This document shows positions 14,729 to 23,662 of a stretch of DNA of 64,000 bases, one piece after another. This stretch comes from Pseudomonas sp. TH15 (lineage in GTDB: Bacteria > Pseudomonadota > Gammaproteobacteria > Pseudomonadales > Pseudomonadaceae). The notes below the pieces were generated by a model, which saw only the letters and a list, made by a program, of their open reading frames with translations, did not search any database and was not told the DNA's origin. Within the stretch, counting starts at the first letter, position 1. The number at the start of each line of letters is the position of its first letter. The position numbers and the translations under genes are program-made. Where the stretch lies: contig NZ_JAEKEL010000001.1 in NCBI RefSeq assembly GCF_016651105.1, positions 3,834,001 through 3,898,000 of the forward strand, written 5' to 3'.

Positions 14729-15652
14729 ATGAATACGCCGATGTATCTCAACGCTCTCCGGGCATTTGAAGCAGCCGCCCGGCATCAAAGTTTCTCGGCT
14801 GCTGCCACTGAGCTGCACGTGACGTCGGCAGCAGTGGGGCAGCAGGTGCGTACGCTGGAGTCATGGCTGGGGGTCGCGTTGTTCAATCGGGCCTCCAGCG
14901 GTTCTGCGCGGCTGGTTCCGACCGACGTTGCTCGGGAGGCATTGCCCGATATCCGGGAGGGATTCGATTACCTGCGCATGGGGTTGGCGCGGTTGAAGGA
15001 AGGTTCGCTCAGCAGTGGATTGACGGTGGCGGTGAGCCCGGCGTTTGCTGCCAAATGGCTGTTGCCCCGCATCGAACGTTTTCAGTTGGCGCACCCTCAG
15101 ATCGATGTCCTGTTGGACACCAATCTCAGGCCTGTGGATTTTGTTGCCGAAGGCGTGGACATCGGCGTGCGTTATGGCACCGGACGTTGGCCGGGGCTGA
15201 CGGCGATCAAGCTGATGGACGAAGAGATGTACCCGGTCTGTGCGCCGACTTATCCGTTGCTTGAACAGGGACGACTGTCAGCCAGCAAACTCGCCGAAGC
15301 GACGTTGATCCACGACTTGTCGATGGTTGCCGATCCCGATTATCCGACGTGGCGGACATGGCTCGACGCCTCGGGACATTCCGCTATCAATGCCGAACAT
15401 GGGCTGCGCATCAACAATTCTGCCGCCGTGCTGCAGGCGGCGATTGACGGGCAGGGCCTGGCGCTTGGGCGCAGTGTCATGCTGCGGGATGACCTGGAGG
15501 CAGGGCGGCTGGTCCGTCCCTTTGGCGAAGCAAGCTGTCCGCTGGCGTTCGCTTATTACATCGTTCATCGGCCCGAAGTGGCGGATCTGGCGAAGATAAA
15601 AGCCTTCCGCGAATGGCTGCTTGCGCAAGCTTCAGGAAAGCTCGGCGACTGA
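14729..15652 (+). CDS. LysR-family transcriptional regulator (GcvA-like)
   Basis: The 307-residue protein has an N-terminal winged helix-turn-helix (LNALRAFEAAARHQSFSAAATELHVTSAAVGQQVRTLESWLG) and a periplasmic-binding-protein-like effector domain containing PLLPRIERF-type and GVDIGVRYG segments typical of the GcvA-like branch. The divergent orientation to the SDR/AhpD/amine-oxidase operon makes that operon its likely target. The last 21 bases overlap the cupin gene on the other strand. The inducer is unknown. Confidence 0.88.
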   Translation: MNTPMYLNALRAFEAAARHQSFSAAATELHVTSAAVGQQVRTLESWLGVALFNRASSGSARLVPTDVAREALPDIREGFDYLRMGLARLKEGSLSSGLTVAVSPAFAAKWLLPRIERFQLAHPQIDVLLDTNLRPVDFVAEGVDIGVRYGTGRWPGLTAIKLMDEEMYPVCAPTYPLLEQGRLSASKLAEATLIHDLSMVADPDYPTWRTWLDASGHSAINAEHGLRINNSAAVLQAAIDGQGLALGRSVMLRDDLEAGRLVRPFGEASCPLAFAYYIVHRPEVADLAKIKAFREWLLAQASGKLGD

Positions 15653-16288
15653 ATCTGTGGCGCGCCTGCGTTTGATCCAGATACGAGCGCCGGCATTTCC
15701 GATCATTGCCCGTAACGCAATGCCCGGCGGCAGTCGAAGCCAGGATAAAGGCTGGAGCAGGTCACCGTTTTCAATCGCAGAGCCGGACAATATCAGTAAC
15801 TCGATACCGGCTTCGTTGGGGAGTTCCAGCAGTGTGCCTGCCGGACAGTCATGCAGGTTCACGTGTTCGTCGTGGCCACTGAAGAGCGTTCGGGTGTCAG
15901 AGTGCGTTTGATGCTGGTCGGGACAGACGACGCACTCGCGCCCATCATCTTTTTCGAATTGCTGCAGCCTTACAAAAATCACGCAACCCGTGGTTGATGC
16001 CGGTGCGTGGCTGCTGCCGGGAGGATTGCGCACGTAGGTGCCAGCGGGGTAGTCGCCGCGTTCATCTTGAAAGATCCCTTCAAGCACCAGAAATTCTTCA
16101 CCCCCGGGATGACTATGCGGGCGGAAGGTGCTCCCCGCTGCATAGCGAACCAATGAGGTCGCCCGGGCTTTTTCTTCCCCGTCGCGATAAAGCATGCGCC
16201 GCTGGACGCCCGCAGCCGGGGATGCGACCCACGGCAGCAGTGCGCCATGAACGAGGGTGCGGCGTGTCAGATCAGTATTCAGTCGCAA
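15632..16288 (-). CDS. cupin-domain protein (ChrR-like)
   Basis: The 218-residue protein contains a metal-binding cupin motif (PHSHPGGEEFLVLEGIFQDERGDYPAGTYVRNPPGSSH) with the expected His/Glu ligands, and a second, weaker cupin-like half. ChrR-type cupins occur as anti-sigma partners or stand-alone sensors; no sigma factor is nearby, so a stand-alone role is more likely. The product starts at residue MRLNTDLTRRT. It lies four bases upstream of an SDR remnant on the same strand and overlaps the LysR gene tail-to-tail. Confidence 0.75.
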   Translation of the reverse strand: MRLNTDLTRRTLVHGALLPWVASPAAGVQRRMLYRDGEEKARATSLVRYAAGSTFRPHSHPGGEEFLVLEGIFQDERGDYPAGTYVRNPPGSSHAPASTTGCVIFVRLQQFEKDDGRECVVCPDQHQTHSDTRTLFSGHDEHVNLHDCPAGTLLELPNEAGIELLILSGSAIENGDLLQPLSWLRLPPGIALRAMIGNAGARIWIKRRRATDSVAELS

Positions 16289-16291
16289 GAT

Positions 16292-16408
16292 TCAAAGCTC
16301 CGCCCGACCGCCATCAACCACGATCTCCGCTACGAGCATCAATCGTGCTGTGGCGAGGCCAATGCCTGACGAGCCACCCGTAATCAGCGCAGATTTACCG
16401 TTGAGCAT
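16292..16408 (-). pseudogene. SDR gene remnant with large internal deletion
   Basis: From MLNGKSALITGGSSGIGLATARLM the frame jumps straight to AEIVVDGGRAEL, joining the cofactor-binding N-terminus of an SDR to its extreme C-terminus with about 200 residues missing. The deletion stays in frame but leaves no catalytic core. Confidence 0.75.
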
Positions 16409-16614
16409 GTTGCTTGACCTTTTCGGGGATGGAAGATGCCCCAAGAGTGGCGCGTATCGAGTGATGAGACGAGGCAGATATTCCTCGCGATGGAGAAAGA
16501 AAAACTTGTCCACGGCGCTACCGGGTTGCCGCGAATAATGGCCATGTTATCGTTCACACGGACTGACATCCTGCAACTAAAGCGTCCCGCCTGTTCAACT
16601 CAAGGTCTTCAAAC

Positions 16615-17139
16615 ATGACTGGATTGCAATGCGCCGCGCTGGCGATCTTGCTCGGTATTGCGACTACATCCCATGCCGAACCAAATGTTCAGGTCGGTTT
16701 TTCTCCGGAAGGCTCTGCGCGAAAGCTGGTTTTGGAAACCATCGGGTCTGCGCAGCACAGCATTCAGATGCTCGCCTATGCGTTCCAGGCTCCCGATATC
16801 GTGCAGGCTTTGATTGATGCGGAGAAGCGTGGGGTGGAGGTGCGCATAGTGGTCGATAAAAAGCGAAATCTGGGCAAGTCCAGTAAGGCGGCGATGGACC
16901 TTGTGGTTTTGAATGGCGTGGAACTGCGCACCAATGAGCATTTCCATCTCCATCACGACAAAACCATCATTGTTGACGGGAATACGGTCGAAACCGGTTC
17001 GTTCAATTTCGCGCCGTCCGCCGAAACCGTCAACTCGGAAAACGTGGTGGTGATTCGAGATATGCCGGAGGTTTCGCGTCAATACATCGCGCATTGGCAA
17101 TCACGTTGGGAGCTGGGTGTGCCTTATCCGCAACGCTGA
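16615..17139 (+). CDS. secreted phospholipase D-type nuclease (Nuc/endonuclease family)
   Basis: The 174-residue protein has a signal peptide (through ATTSHA) and one HKD motif: His114, Lys116 and Asp121 in HHDKTIIVD, followed by the GSFNF strand. A single HKD copy and this length match the Nuc-type PLD endonucleases, which act as dimers and cleave DNA without metal. A periplasmic or extracellular location is inferred from the signal. It stands alone between an SDR remnant and a DUF6124-tail remnant. Confidence 0.85.
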   Translation: MTGLQCAALAILLGIATTSHAEPNVQVGFSPEGSARKLVLETIGSAQHSIQMLAYAFQAPDIVQALIDAEKRGVEVRIVVDKKRNLGKSSKAAMDLVVLNGVELRTNEHFHLHHDKTIIVDGNTVETGSFNFAPSAETVNSENVVVIRDMPEVSRQYIAHWQSRWELGVPYPQR

Positions 17140-17227
17140 TCGGCATATGAATGTCTGGCAGGGATGGCTGGTTGGTCACTCATCGGGCGGGCGGAAGCCA
17201 TTGTTCGAGCGATTGCCGTGTTCAGTT

Positions 17228-17395
17228 ATAGGGAGAGCTGGCGGTGAATCGGGCGTTGGATAATTTGTAATTGCCGGGGTGAGGCGGGTGTCGGGATCAC
17301 TTGGTGATTGATCGGGTGTTCATTCTTGCGCTTTCGCGAGCAGGCTCACTCCTACAGGGGTTTAGGTTGGGCACGGATATTGTGTTCGGCTGAGG
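17228..17395 (+). repeat. third, truncated DUF6124 tail
   Basis: GAGAGCTGGCGGTGAATCGG and the following bases match the last ~45 bases of the DUF6124 gene (17228-17272), then the downstream tail (GGGTGTCGGGATCAC.., REP half-element at 17330-17360). Orientation is the same as the two full modules. A further short shred of the tail (GTGATTGATCGGGTGT) occurs near 19308-19323. Confidence 0.75.
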
Positions 17396-17404
17396 AGGCA
17401 GGTG

Positions 17405-17436
17405 GTCGACCATCACCCTCATGGCTGATGGTCGAC
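17405..17436. terminator. hairpin downstream of lemA
   Basis: GTCGACCATCA (17405-17415) pairs with TGATGGTCGAC (17426-17436), an 11-bp stem with a ten-base loop just after the lemA stop on the minus strand. No U-run follows, so it may be an mRNA-stabilising hairpin rather than an intrinsic terminator. Confidence 0.45.
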
Positions 17437-17448
17437 GCATTGTGCGAA

Positions 17449-18018
17449 TCAGAAATTCGGGGTGTAGGAGAAGCCTTGCGACGCTTCGGCATCGGAGAAC
17501 GGTATTACCGGCGATTTCTTGTTGAACAGGCCATTGACGACGGAGCCTGGGAACATTTCGATGGAGTTGTTGAACAGTTCGACGTTGCGGTTGTAGATGG
17601 TGATGGCCGCGCCGACGTTTTCTTGCTGTTCGGTAATCTCACGCATCATGTTGTTCGCCGCTTCGGATGCTTTCAGATCAGGGTAAGCCTCGAAGGTGAC
17701 GCGCAAGCCGCCCATCAGCTCTCTAGAAGCGGTTTCTACTGTCGCGAGGGCATTGCCGTCCGCTTTAGCAGGCAGGCTGTGGATCGCGCTGCGCAGGCCG
17801 GCGATTTTTTCGAGGAGGCTGGACTCGAAGACCATGAAGTCTGCGAGCACTTTTTGCAGCTGATCGAGCACCTTGGTCTTCTGGCGTTCGTAAACGAGGA
17901 CGTCCGACCAGGCGCGTTGTACTCGGTTGTGACCGCCAACAATGCCGTTGTAGATGATGACGCCCGCTACGATGATGACTAAAGCGATAACAACGGCGAG
18001 GGTGATTGTAGTGTCCAT
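17449..18018 (-). CDS. lemA: LemA family protein
   Basis: The 189-residue protein has an N-terminal TM anchor (residues ~5-25) followed by the coiled helical LemA domain, with YNGIVGGHNRVQRAWSDV and the late IYNRNVELFNNSIEMFPGSVVNG motif that typifies the family. LemA proteins are membrane-anchored with the bulk outside the cytoplasm, and their role is poorly understood. It is downstream of, and three bases from, the membrane-protein gene at 18022, so the two form an operon. Confidence 0.92.
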   Translation of the reverse strand: MDTTITLAVVIALVIIVAGVIIYNGIVGGHNRVQRAWSDVLVYERQKTKVLDQLQKVLADFMVFESSLLEKIAGLRSAIHSLPAKADGNALATVETASRELMGGLRVTFEAYPDLKASEAANNMMREITEQQENVGAAITIYNRNVELFNNSIEMFPGSVVNGLFNKKSPVIPFSDAEASQGFSYTPNF

Positions 18019-18021
18019 GGC

Positions 18022-19125
18022 TTACTTCTCTTGGCGGCTTGTTAGGGGAGAGGCGGCAAAGTTGTCATCGTGCAGTTCACTGAGTGCATGGCTCCATTGG
18101 AGCGCAGACACCAGGCGCGGCAGCTCGATACCTGCAGCAATCTCTGCGTAAAACTCGTTGGGTGAAGACAGCGAGTATTGATTAACGAACGTGAGTAGGT
18201 CGCTGGTCGCGAAGCTGAGGCAGAGCTTTCCACTGTCGGCGAACTCCAGATTAGGAACCTTGAGTACGTTGAATACCTTCAGCAAGTGCAGCACCGTCGA
18301 AGGTTTGATGAACTTCGCACAGGTCATCTCGCTGCGCCCGGTTAAACGGAACGCTTTATTAAAATCCGGAGACGCTGTGTCCATGCGGCTCGGATAGTCG
18401 TTTTGTGATTGCCCATCAGTTCTGACCGATACGCCGGTGACCCATGGAAAGTCGATGACCAGACTGTAGCGGTCGTAGTGGTCATATACCACTCTTGTCT
18501 CTGTTTTGGTGCCTCCCTTGCCGTCGTTAACAGTGGTTTTGACTGTTCGTTTTTCGACGTAGTGCAGGCGGTGGTATTCGTAAGCGAGGTTGTGCAGCGG
18601 GCCGGTAAATACACCCCGCATCGACTGCAGCAACTCGCGGCTGTAGTTGCCCCGTCGGTAATCAGCAAACTGCGCATTCAGCTTACTGAGGGTGTAGCGC
18701 GGGTCTTCTTCCAGGCGGGACAATCCGTTGTGGAAGTAGGATGACAGTCGCGCCATTCTGCTACTGAGCGAAGGCAGGCGATCAGATTTGGTTTTCATCC
18801 ATGTCAGACTTCCACCGGCAAGTAACACGCCAAGCAAACCAGTGGCCATGCCGAACAAGGTGGGATCAATTTCCCGCTGGTAGAAAAAAGCAGCGACGGT
18901 GTAGGTATTCATATAGGCATATAAGGCCACAGCGCTCGCGATCAATAACGAGCCAACGCCGAAAAACCACCATGCGCGTGTGAAGCTGAATTTTAGCGGG
19001 CCATTGTATGAGACGAACTCATGGATCGTCTTTAACAGGTCGGCATTGGATTCAGCCGTGGCAAGACTGGCTTCGCTGTCAGCCAGCAGCTTGTTTAATC
19101 TCGCGTTCTGCGATGTGTTGGCCAT
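18022..19125 (-). CDS. LemA-associated membrane protein of unknown function
   Basis: From MANTSQNARLNKLL (ATG at 19125, chosen over an upstream in-frame ATG because the protein starts naturally here) the product has about 367 residues. It has two TM helices near residues 50-70 and 90-115 and a large soluble C-terminal domain (YDHYDRYSLVIDFPWVTGVSVRTDG..). It is tightly linked to lemA. I recall similar LemA-linked membrane genes in Pseudomonas but no function. It may be a partner in a membrane complex (inference). Confidence 0.7.
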   Translation of the reverse strand: MANTSQNARLNKLLADSEASLATAESNADLLKTIHEFVSYNGPLKFSFTRAWWFFGVGSLLIASAVALYAYMNTYTVAAFFYQREIDPTLFGMATGLLGVLLAGGSLTWMKTKSDRLPSLSSRMARLSSYFHNGLSRLEEDPRYTLSKLNAQFADYRRGNYSRELLQSMRGVFTGPLHNLAYEYHRLHYVEKRTVKTTVNDGKGGTKTETRVVYDHYDRYSLVIDFPWVTGVSVRTDGQSQNDYPSRMDTASPDFNKAFRLTGRSEMTCAKFIKPSTVLHLLKVFNVLKVPNLEFADSGKLCLSFATSDLLTFVNQYSLSSPNEFYAEIAAGIELPRLVSALQWSHALSELHDDNFAASPLTSRQEK

Positions 19126-19353
19126 GTCAGGTATCCATTGATTCAGGGATGCCTGATGCTGGAGCAACGGCCGGGATTGAAGATTTGGTTTTGTTCATAC
19201 ACTGTCAGAAATGTTGAAAAGGAGTGGACGATACCATTGTTGTGCCATCACCGCTTTTGGTGGATGCCAGGCTTTGGAAATGATCGAGCGGATGTAGGAA
19301 TCGCGTGGTGATTGATCGGGTGTACTTTCCTGGTACCTCGGAAGCAGAAGCGA

Positions 19354-19998
19354 CCCTCACCCCAGCCCTCTCCCGGGGGCGAGGGGGCCGACCGAGTTGT
19401 CTTGCGGGTACATCGACCTGAAAGATTTTGGCGATTATGGCTTTGGGGATTCTGGGGACGAGAGCAGAAGCGACCCTCACCCCAGCCCTCTCCCGGGGGC
19501 GAGGGGGCCGACCGAGTTGTCTTGCGGGGTACATCGACCTGGAAGATCTTGGTGATTATGGTTTTGGTGATTCTGGGGGCGTGAGTAGAAGCGACCCTCA
19601 CCCCAGCCCTCTCCCGGGGGCGAGGGGGCCGACCGAGGTGTCTTGCGGGGTACATCGACCTGGAAGATCTTGGTGATTATGGCTTTGGTGATTCTGGGGG
19701 CGTGAGCAGAAGCGACCCTCACCCCAGCCCTCTCCCGGAGGGAGAGCGGGCTGACCGAGGTGTCTTGCGGGGTACATCGACCTGAAAGATTTTGGCGATT
19801 ATGGCTTTGGTGAACGACCTTAGCGGTTTTGGCCTTGGTGAAGGACCTTAGCGGTTTTGGCTTTGGTGAAGAGCTTTCGATCAGGGCTTTGTTGAGCTTT
19901 GGCGAATTTGGATTCAATGATCAGCTTTCAAGTCGGTGTAGCTCTCGAATATCCCCAAATCGGTTCCCTCTCCCTTGGGAGAGGGCTAGGGTGAGGGG
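19354..19998. repeat. composite inverted-repeat element 1 with 120/121-bp tandem units
   Basis: Four tandem units start at about 19343, 19463, 19584 and 19705 (periods 120, 121 and 121). Each contains CCCTCACCCCAGCCCTCTCC, a GGCCGACCGAG..CTTGCGGG segment, ACATCGACCTGAAAGAT and CGATTATGG. The right end (about 19925-19998) is an imperfect inverted copy of the left ~75 bases, ending GGGCTAGGGTGAGGGGC. A minor repeat (ACCTTAGCGGTTTTGGC, twice) lies near 19818. The right terminus supplies the last codons and stop of gspI. Confidence 0.8.
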
Positions 19999-20372
19999 CT
20001 TTCCGTTTGAGACAACAATGTCTCAAGCCTGGCCAACGGCGGCGTATCCTGGTTGCGGTCGAATACTTGAATGCCGATCTTCAGCAATCGCCCATTCTCT
20101 GCCGCTGCGATTACCTGTTCGCAACGCAGCAACAACCGCCCCTGATCGCAGTCTTGCGCTTTCATGCCCATCGGCAATTTACCTTCCAACCGCAACTCGG
20201 CCATTCGGCTTTGCGCCGCCAGCATCGCAACAGATCGATCCCGCAACAGCCCGCTGCTTTGCGTCATCAACCCCGCCACGCGCACGGCCGCCGACATGGC
20301 CACGGCAATAATCGCCAGCGCCACCAGCACCTCAATCAATGTAAAACCTTGCTCCCGCGAACGCGCACGCAT
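19986..20372 (-). CDS. gspI: type II secretion minor pseudopilin GspI (3' end altered)
   Basis: The 128-residue protein has a class III prepilin leader and TM segment (EQGFTLIEVLVALAIIAVAMSA, cleavage after Gly) and the GspI signature MLAAQSRMAELRLEGKLPMG. It would sit at the tip of the pseudopilus. It is divergent from gspG. Its last codons (ESPSP-stop) are encoded by the terminal repeat of the adjacent composite element, so the native 3' end is lost. Genes expected next on this strand (gspJ, gspH) are absent. Confidence 0.85.
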   Translation of the reverse strand: MRARSREQGFTLIEVLVALAIIAVAMSAAVRVAGLMTQSSGLLRDRSVAMLAAQSRMAELRLEGKLPMGMKAQDCDQGRLLLRCEQVIAAAENGRLLKIGIQVFDRNQDTPPLARLETLLSQTESPSP

Positions 20373-20519
20373 AAAAGGCCTAAAGCCAAAACCCAGCCCT
20401 CGACGCTAACCCCCGTCCTTGACGGCTTGACGACGAAAACACCCGAGGATTTTCAACATCCCTGACATATCTTCTTGCAACACTGCGCGTCGAATCGAAT
20501 CAAGCCAGGGAATGTCGAG

Positions 20520-20978
20520 ATGGATATCGCACCTTTCAAATCGCTTCATCAACCGTTGCGCAAGCCGCGTGGTCAGCAGGGTTTTACCCTGATCGAGATC
20601 ATGGTGGTCGTGGTGATTCTCGGGATTCTGGCGGCGATGGTGGTGCCCAAGGTGCTCGACCGGCCGGATCAGGCGCGGGCGACGGCGGCGAAGCAGGACA
20701 TTGGTGGTTTGATGCAGGCCTTGAAGCTGTATCGCCTCGATCACGGCACTTACCCGAACCAGAGTCAGGGCCTGAAAGTGCTGGTGGAGCGGCCGGCGGA
20801 TGCGAAGAACAGCAACTGGCGTTCGTATCTGGAACGTCTGCCGAACGATCCGTGGGGTCGTCCTTATCAGTACCTCAACCCCGGCGCCAACGGCGAGATC
20901 GACATCTTTTCCCTCGGTGCCGACGGTCAGCCTGACGGCGACGGCGTGAATGCCGATATCGGTTCCTGGCAGCTGTAA
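20520..20978 (+). CDS. gspG: type II secretion major pseudopilin GspG
   Basis: From the ATG at 20520 (AGGGA Shine-Dalgarno) the 152-residue protein has the prepilin motif GQQGFTLIEIMVVVVILGILAAMVVPKV and the conserved GspG body: ATAAKQDIGGLMQALKLYRLDHGTYPNQSQGL, LPNDPWGRPYQYLNPG and a C-terminal FSLGADGQPDG calcium-loop region. It forms the pseudopilus that pushes substrates through the secretin. It is the first gene of the plus-strand gsp operon. Confidence 0.95.
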   Translation: MDIAPFKSLHQPLRKPRGQQGFTLIEIMVVVVILGILAAMVVPKVLDRPDQARATAAKQDIGGLMQALKLYRLDHGTYPNQSQGLKVLVERPADAKNSNWRSYLERLPNDPWGRPYQYLNPGANGEIDIFSLGADGQPDGDGVNADIGSWQL

Positions 20979-20986
20979 GGCCGGCC

Positions 20987-21946
20987 ATGAACAGCCGTTC
21001 GCCTGATGGGGCGAAGCAACAGGGCATGGCGATTATCAGTGCGTTGTTGATTGCGGCCGTGGTGGCGGTGATTGCGGCGGGCATGCTGACGCGCCAGAGC
21101 GTGTCGACCCGTGCGCTGGAAGCCGATCAGCAGCGCGTGCAAGGGCGTTGGGTGGTGCAGGGCGGTCTGGAAATCAGCCGTCAGTTGCTCTGGGATGCGC
21201 GCGAGCGTGACCCGTTGACCCGGCTCGATCAGCCATGGGCGCAACGTCTGACTGCCCAGGGATTTGAAGGCCGACTGGAAGACGAGCAGGGCAAGTTCAA
21301 CCTGCGCAATCTGGTGGCCAACGAGCGAGTCGACGAGGCGCAGGTCGCGGCTTTTCAGCGCTTGTGCGAGTTGATAGGAGTCAGCGCCGGGTTGAGTCAG
21401 CGCATCAGTCAGCGGGTGATTGCGTCCTACCCGCGACTGCTGAATGCGCAGATTGCCGAGGTGCCGAAAAGTGGTTTCGACAGTGGCCGCGCGACGTCGC
21501 CAAACGCTTCACACAAACCACAGAATCCGACGCTGCCGATGCTGCGCAGCATCGATGATTTGCGCAGTGTCGACGGCGTTAATGAGGCGCTGATCGGCAA
21601 ACTGGCGCCGTACCTGACGGTGATCCCCGCGACCACTTGGCTCAACGGCAATACCGCCACCGCGCCGGTGTTGGCGGCTTATGTGCCGGGGCTGTCGCTG
21701 GAGCGTGCCAATACGCTGATCGCCGAGCGCGATGCCGGGCGCTGGTTTATCAACCGTGGCGATTTCGTTAACCGCTTGCGCATGCCGCAACTGGAGCTGA
21801 CCAGCGTCAAGGTTGGCATCACCAGTGACTGGTTTCGCCTGCGCGGCGAGGCGCGACGCGATCAGCGCCGGGTCAGTCTTGAGGCGTTATTGCATCGCAG
21901 CCAGGACCGGTTGCCGCAAGTGATCTGGTCGCGGGTGGGCGTATGA
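20987..21946 (+). CDS. gspK: type II secretion minor pseudopilin GspK
   Basis: The 319-residue protein starts with a pseudopilin-like N-terminal helix (QQGMAIISALLIAAVVAVIAAG). A large periplasmic domain follows, with FEGRLEDEQGKFNLRNLV and the helix-hairpin-helix-like part (VPGLSLERANTLIAERDAGRWF) of GspK. It lacks the usual Glu5 after the cleavage site, as GspK proteins do. It caps the pseudopilus with GspI and GspJ. Its last four bases overlap gspL (ATGA). Confidence 0.92.
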   Translation: MNSRSPDGAKQQGMAIISALLIAAVVAVIAAGMLTRQSVSTRALEADQQRVQGRWVVQGGLEISRQLLWDARERDPLTRLDQPWAQRLTAQGFEGRLEDEQGKFNLRNLVANERVDEAQVAAFQRLCELIGVSAGLSQRISQRVIASYPRLLNAQIAEVPKSGFDSGRATSPNASHKPQNPTLPMLRSIDDLRSVDGVNEALIGKLAPYLTVIPATTWLNGNTATAPVLAAYVPGLSLERANTLIAERDAGRWFINRGDFVNRLRMPQLELTSVKVGITSDWFRLRGEARRDQRRVSLEALLHRSQDRLPQVIWSRVGV

Positions 21947-23121
21947 GCCAGTTGAGGATTGCGTTGCCGCCCTTGGCGGAGCTGGATTTGCACAGTGAAT
22001 TGCACTGCGCCTGGCTGGATCGACAGGGCCAGGTCACGCGGGAAGAACGCCTCAGTTTGAGTCAGTTGAGTCAGCAGTCGAAACTGCCACCGCTGGTGTG
22101 CTTTCTGCACCCGGCCGACAGCCTGTTGGCGAGTCTCGATTTGCCGCCGTTGCCTGCGAACAAGATTGTCGCGGCGGTGCAATGTGCGGCGCAGGCCCTG
22201 ATGCTCGGCGACAGCAGCGAGATGCACATCGCGCACAGTTCGCGGGACGAGGCCGGGCAGGTGCAGATCGCCTGGGCGCCTCGGCAGTCGTTGTTGCGCT
22301 TTGGTCAGTTGCTGAAAAGCGCTGGGCTGAACCTGCGCGGTCTCTACCCGGCGCCGTACCGTTTGCCGGTGCTGCCCGGCACCGTCGCTTGCGTGCAGGA
22401 CGGGCATCTGTTGCTGCGCGACAGCGTGCAAGCCGCGCGGGTGCAGCCGTTGTTCGATGACGGCCTCGACGGTGTTGTGTGGGAACCGGGTGTGACTTTG
22501 CACTGGATCGGTGAGCAACCGCCGCCGGGCGCCGAACTGCCGATGACCGATGCGCAGCGCTGGACTGGGCCGTTACCCGGTTGGGGGCTGCATGGAGCGG
22601 TGCAAACGCAAAACACCGAGCATCGTGGTTGGGGCCGAGCGATTGGGTTTTCGGCGCTGGCCGTGGCGGTGTGGGTGATCGGTTTGAACCTGTATGCCGC
22701 CCGCGAAGCCGGGCAGGGTCAGCAACTGAAATCCCAGATGAACCTGCGGGTCAAACAGGCCTTCCCCAAGTTGCCGGTGATTCTCAACCCGTTGCAACAG
22801 GCCCGTCAGCAACTGGCGGCGCGGCAGAAGGGCGCGGCGGATGATCCGGCGCAGACTTTCAATCGCTTGGTGTTGCAGGCCGGCAGCGGCATGCCGTCGA
22901 TGGCCGGCAGTGTCGAGCGGCTGGCATTTGTCGACGGCACTTTGCAACTGAGTCTGCTCAGCGACGCCCGTCGTGGCGGTAATGATCAGGAGTGGCAAAG
23001 CACCTTGGCGCAGGCCGGTATCAGCGTCACCGCCGACGACGAGGGCTGGATCTTGCGTCCGGCCACTGAAGCCAGCCCAAGCGACAGCGATGACAGCGGC
23101 GGAGCAGAAGAAGATGAATAA
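21943..23121 (+). CDS. gspL: type II secretion inner-membrane platform protein GspL
   Basis: The 392-residue protein has a cytoplasmic actin-like N-terminal domain (residues ~1-210), one TM helix near residues 230-250 (AIGFSALAVAVWVIGLNLY) and a periplasmic ferredoxin-like domain. GspL recruits the GspE ATPase to the membrane. The C-terminal tail is acidic (SDSDDSGGAEEDE). It overlaps gspM by eight bases. Confidence 0.88.
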   Translation: MSQLRIALPPLAELDLHSELHCAWLDRQGQVTREERLSLSQLSQQSKLPPLVCFLHPADSLLASLDLPPLPANKIVAAVQCAAQALMLGDSSEMHIAHSSRDEAGQVQIAWAPRQSLLRFGQLLKSAGLNLRGLYPAPYRLPVLPGTVACVQDGHLLLRDSVQAARVQPLFDDGLDGVVWEPGVTLHWIGEQPPPGAELPMTDAQRWTGPLPGWGLHGAVQTQNTEHRGWGRAIGFSALAVAVWVIGLNLYAAREAGQGQQLKSQMNLRVKQAFPKLPVILNPLQQARQQLAARQKGAADDPAQTFNRLVLQAGSGMPSMAGSVERLAFVDGTLQLSLLSDARRGGNDQEWQSTLAQAGISVTADDEGWILRPATEASPSDSDDSGGAEEDE

Positions 23122-23662
23122 GGCCTCGCTGGCGGTTTACCGCGCCAAATGGCAACGCTTTAACGCTCAGTTGCTGGCCCGTTGGCAGCCGTTGGCGTTG
23201 CGTGAAAAGCTCATGGTCGGCGGCATGGCCATTGCGCTGGTCGGCCTGCTGCTGTGGGTCGAGCTGATCCAGCCGCCGCTGAAGAACATCGCTTATTGGC
23301 AAACCGAAACGCCAAAGCTGCGCGCTCAGACCGAGGCGCTTGAGGTGCTGCTGCGCGAAGTCAGCGTGCGCCCGGACGGGCAAAGCGTGGCGCAGTCGCT
23401 GGAGCAGACCCTGCAGGCCAGTGGCCTGGCTGGGCACTATCAATTGCAAGCCGGGGAGGCGGGCGCATGGCAGTTGACCTTTGACGCCGCACCGGCCGAC
23501 GCCGTGCTCGACTGGCTGCTGAGCAACCCGGCACAACTTTCTCTGCAAGTGGTCGAGGCCCGTTTGCAACGCGCAGACAATCCCTCGACCGAAGTCACTG
23601 CCGGCACTTTGTCAGGCACCGTTCGCATGGATCAGGCGCTGGGCGCTAAGGAAGCTTCATGA
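23114..23662 (+). CDS. gspM: type II secretion platform protein GspM
   Basis: Starting at MNKASLAVYRAKW (ATG 23114, GGAG upstream; ATG 23090 is an alternative), the ~182-residue protein has a short cytoplasmic start, one TM helix (KLMVGGMAIALVGLLLWVELI) and a periplasmic domain. This is the GspM layout: a partner of GspL in the inner-membrane platform. Sequence similarity is low across the family, so the call leans on operon position. Confidence 0.82.
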   Translation: MNKASLAVYRAKWQRFNAQLLARWQPLALREKLMVGGMAIALVGLLLWVELIQPPLKNIAYWQTETPKLRAQTEALEVLLREVSVRPDGQSVAQSLEQTLQASGLAGHYQLQAGEAGAWQLTFDAAPADAVLDWLLSNPAQLSLQVVEARLQRADNPSTEVTAGTLSGTVRMDQALGAKEAS

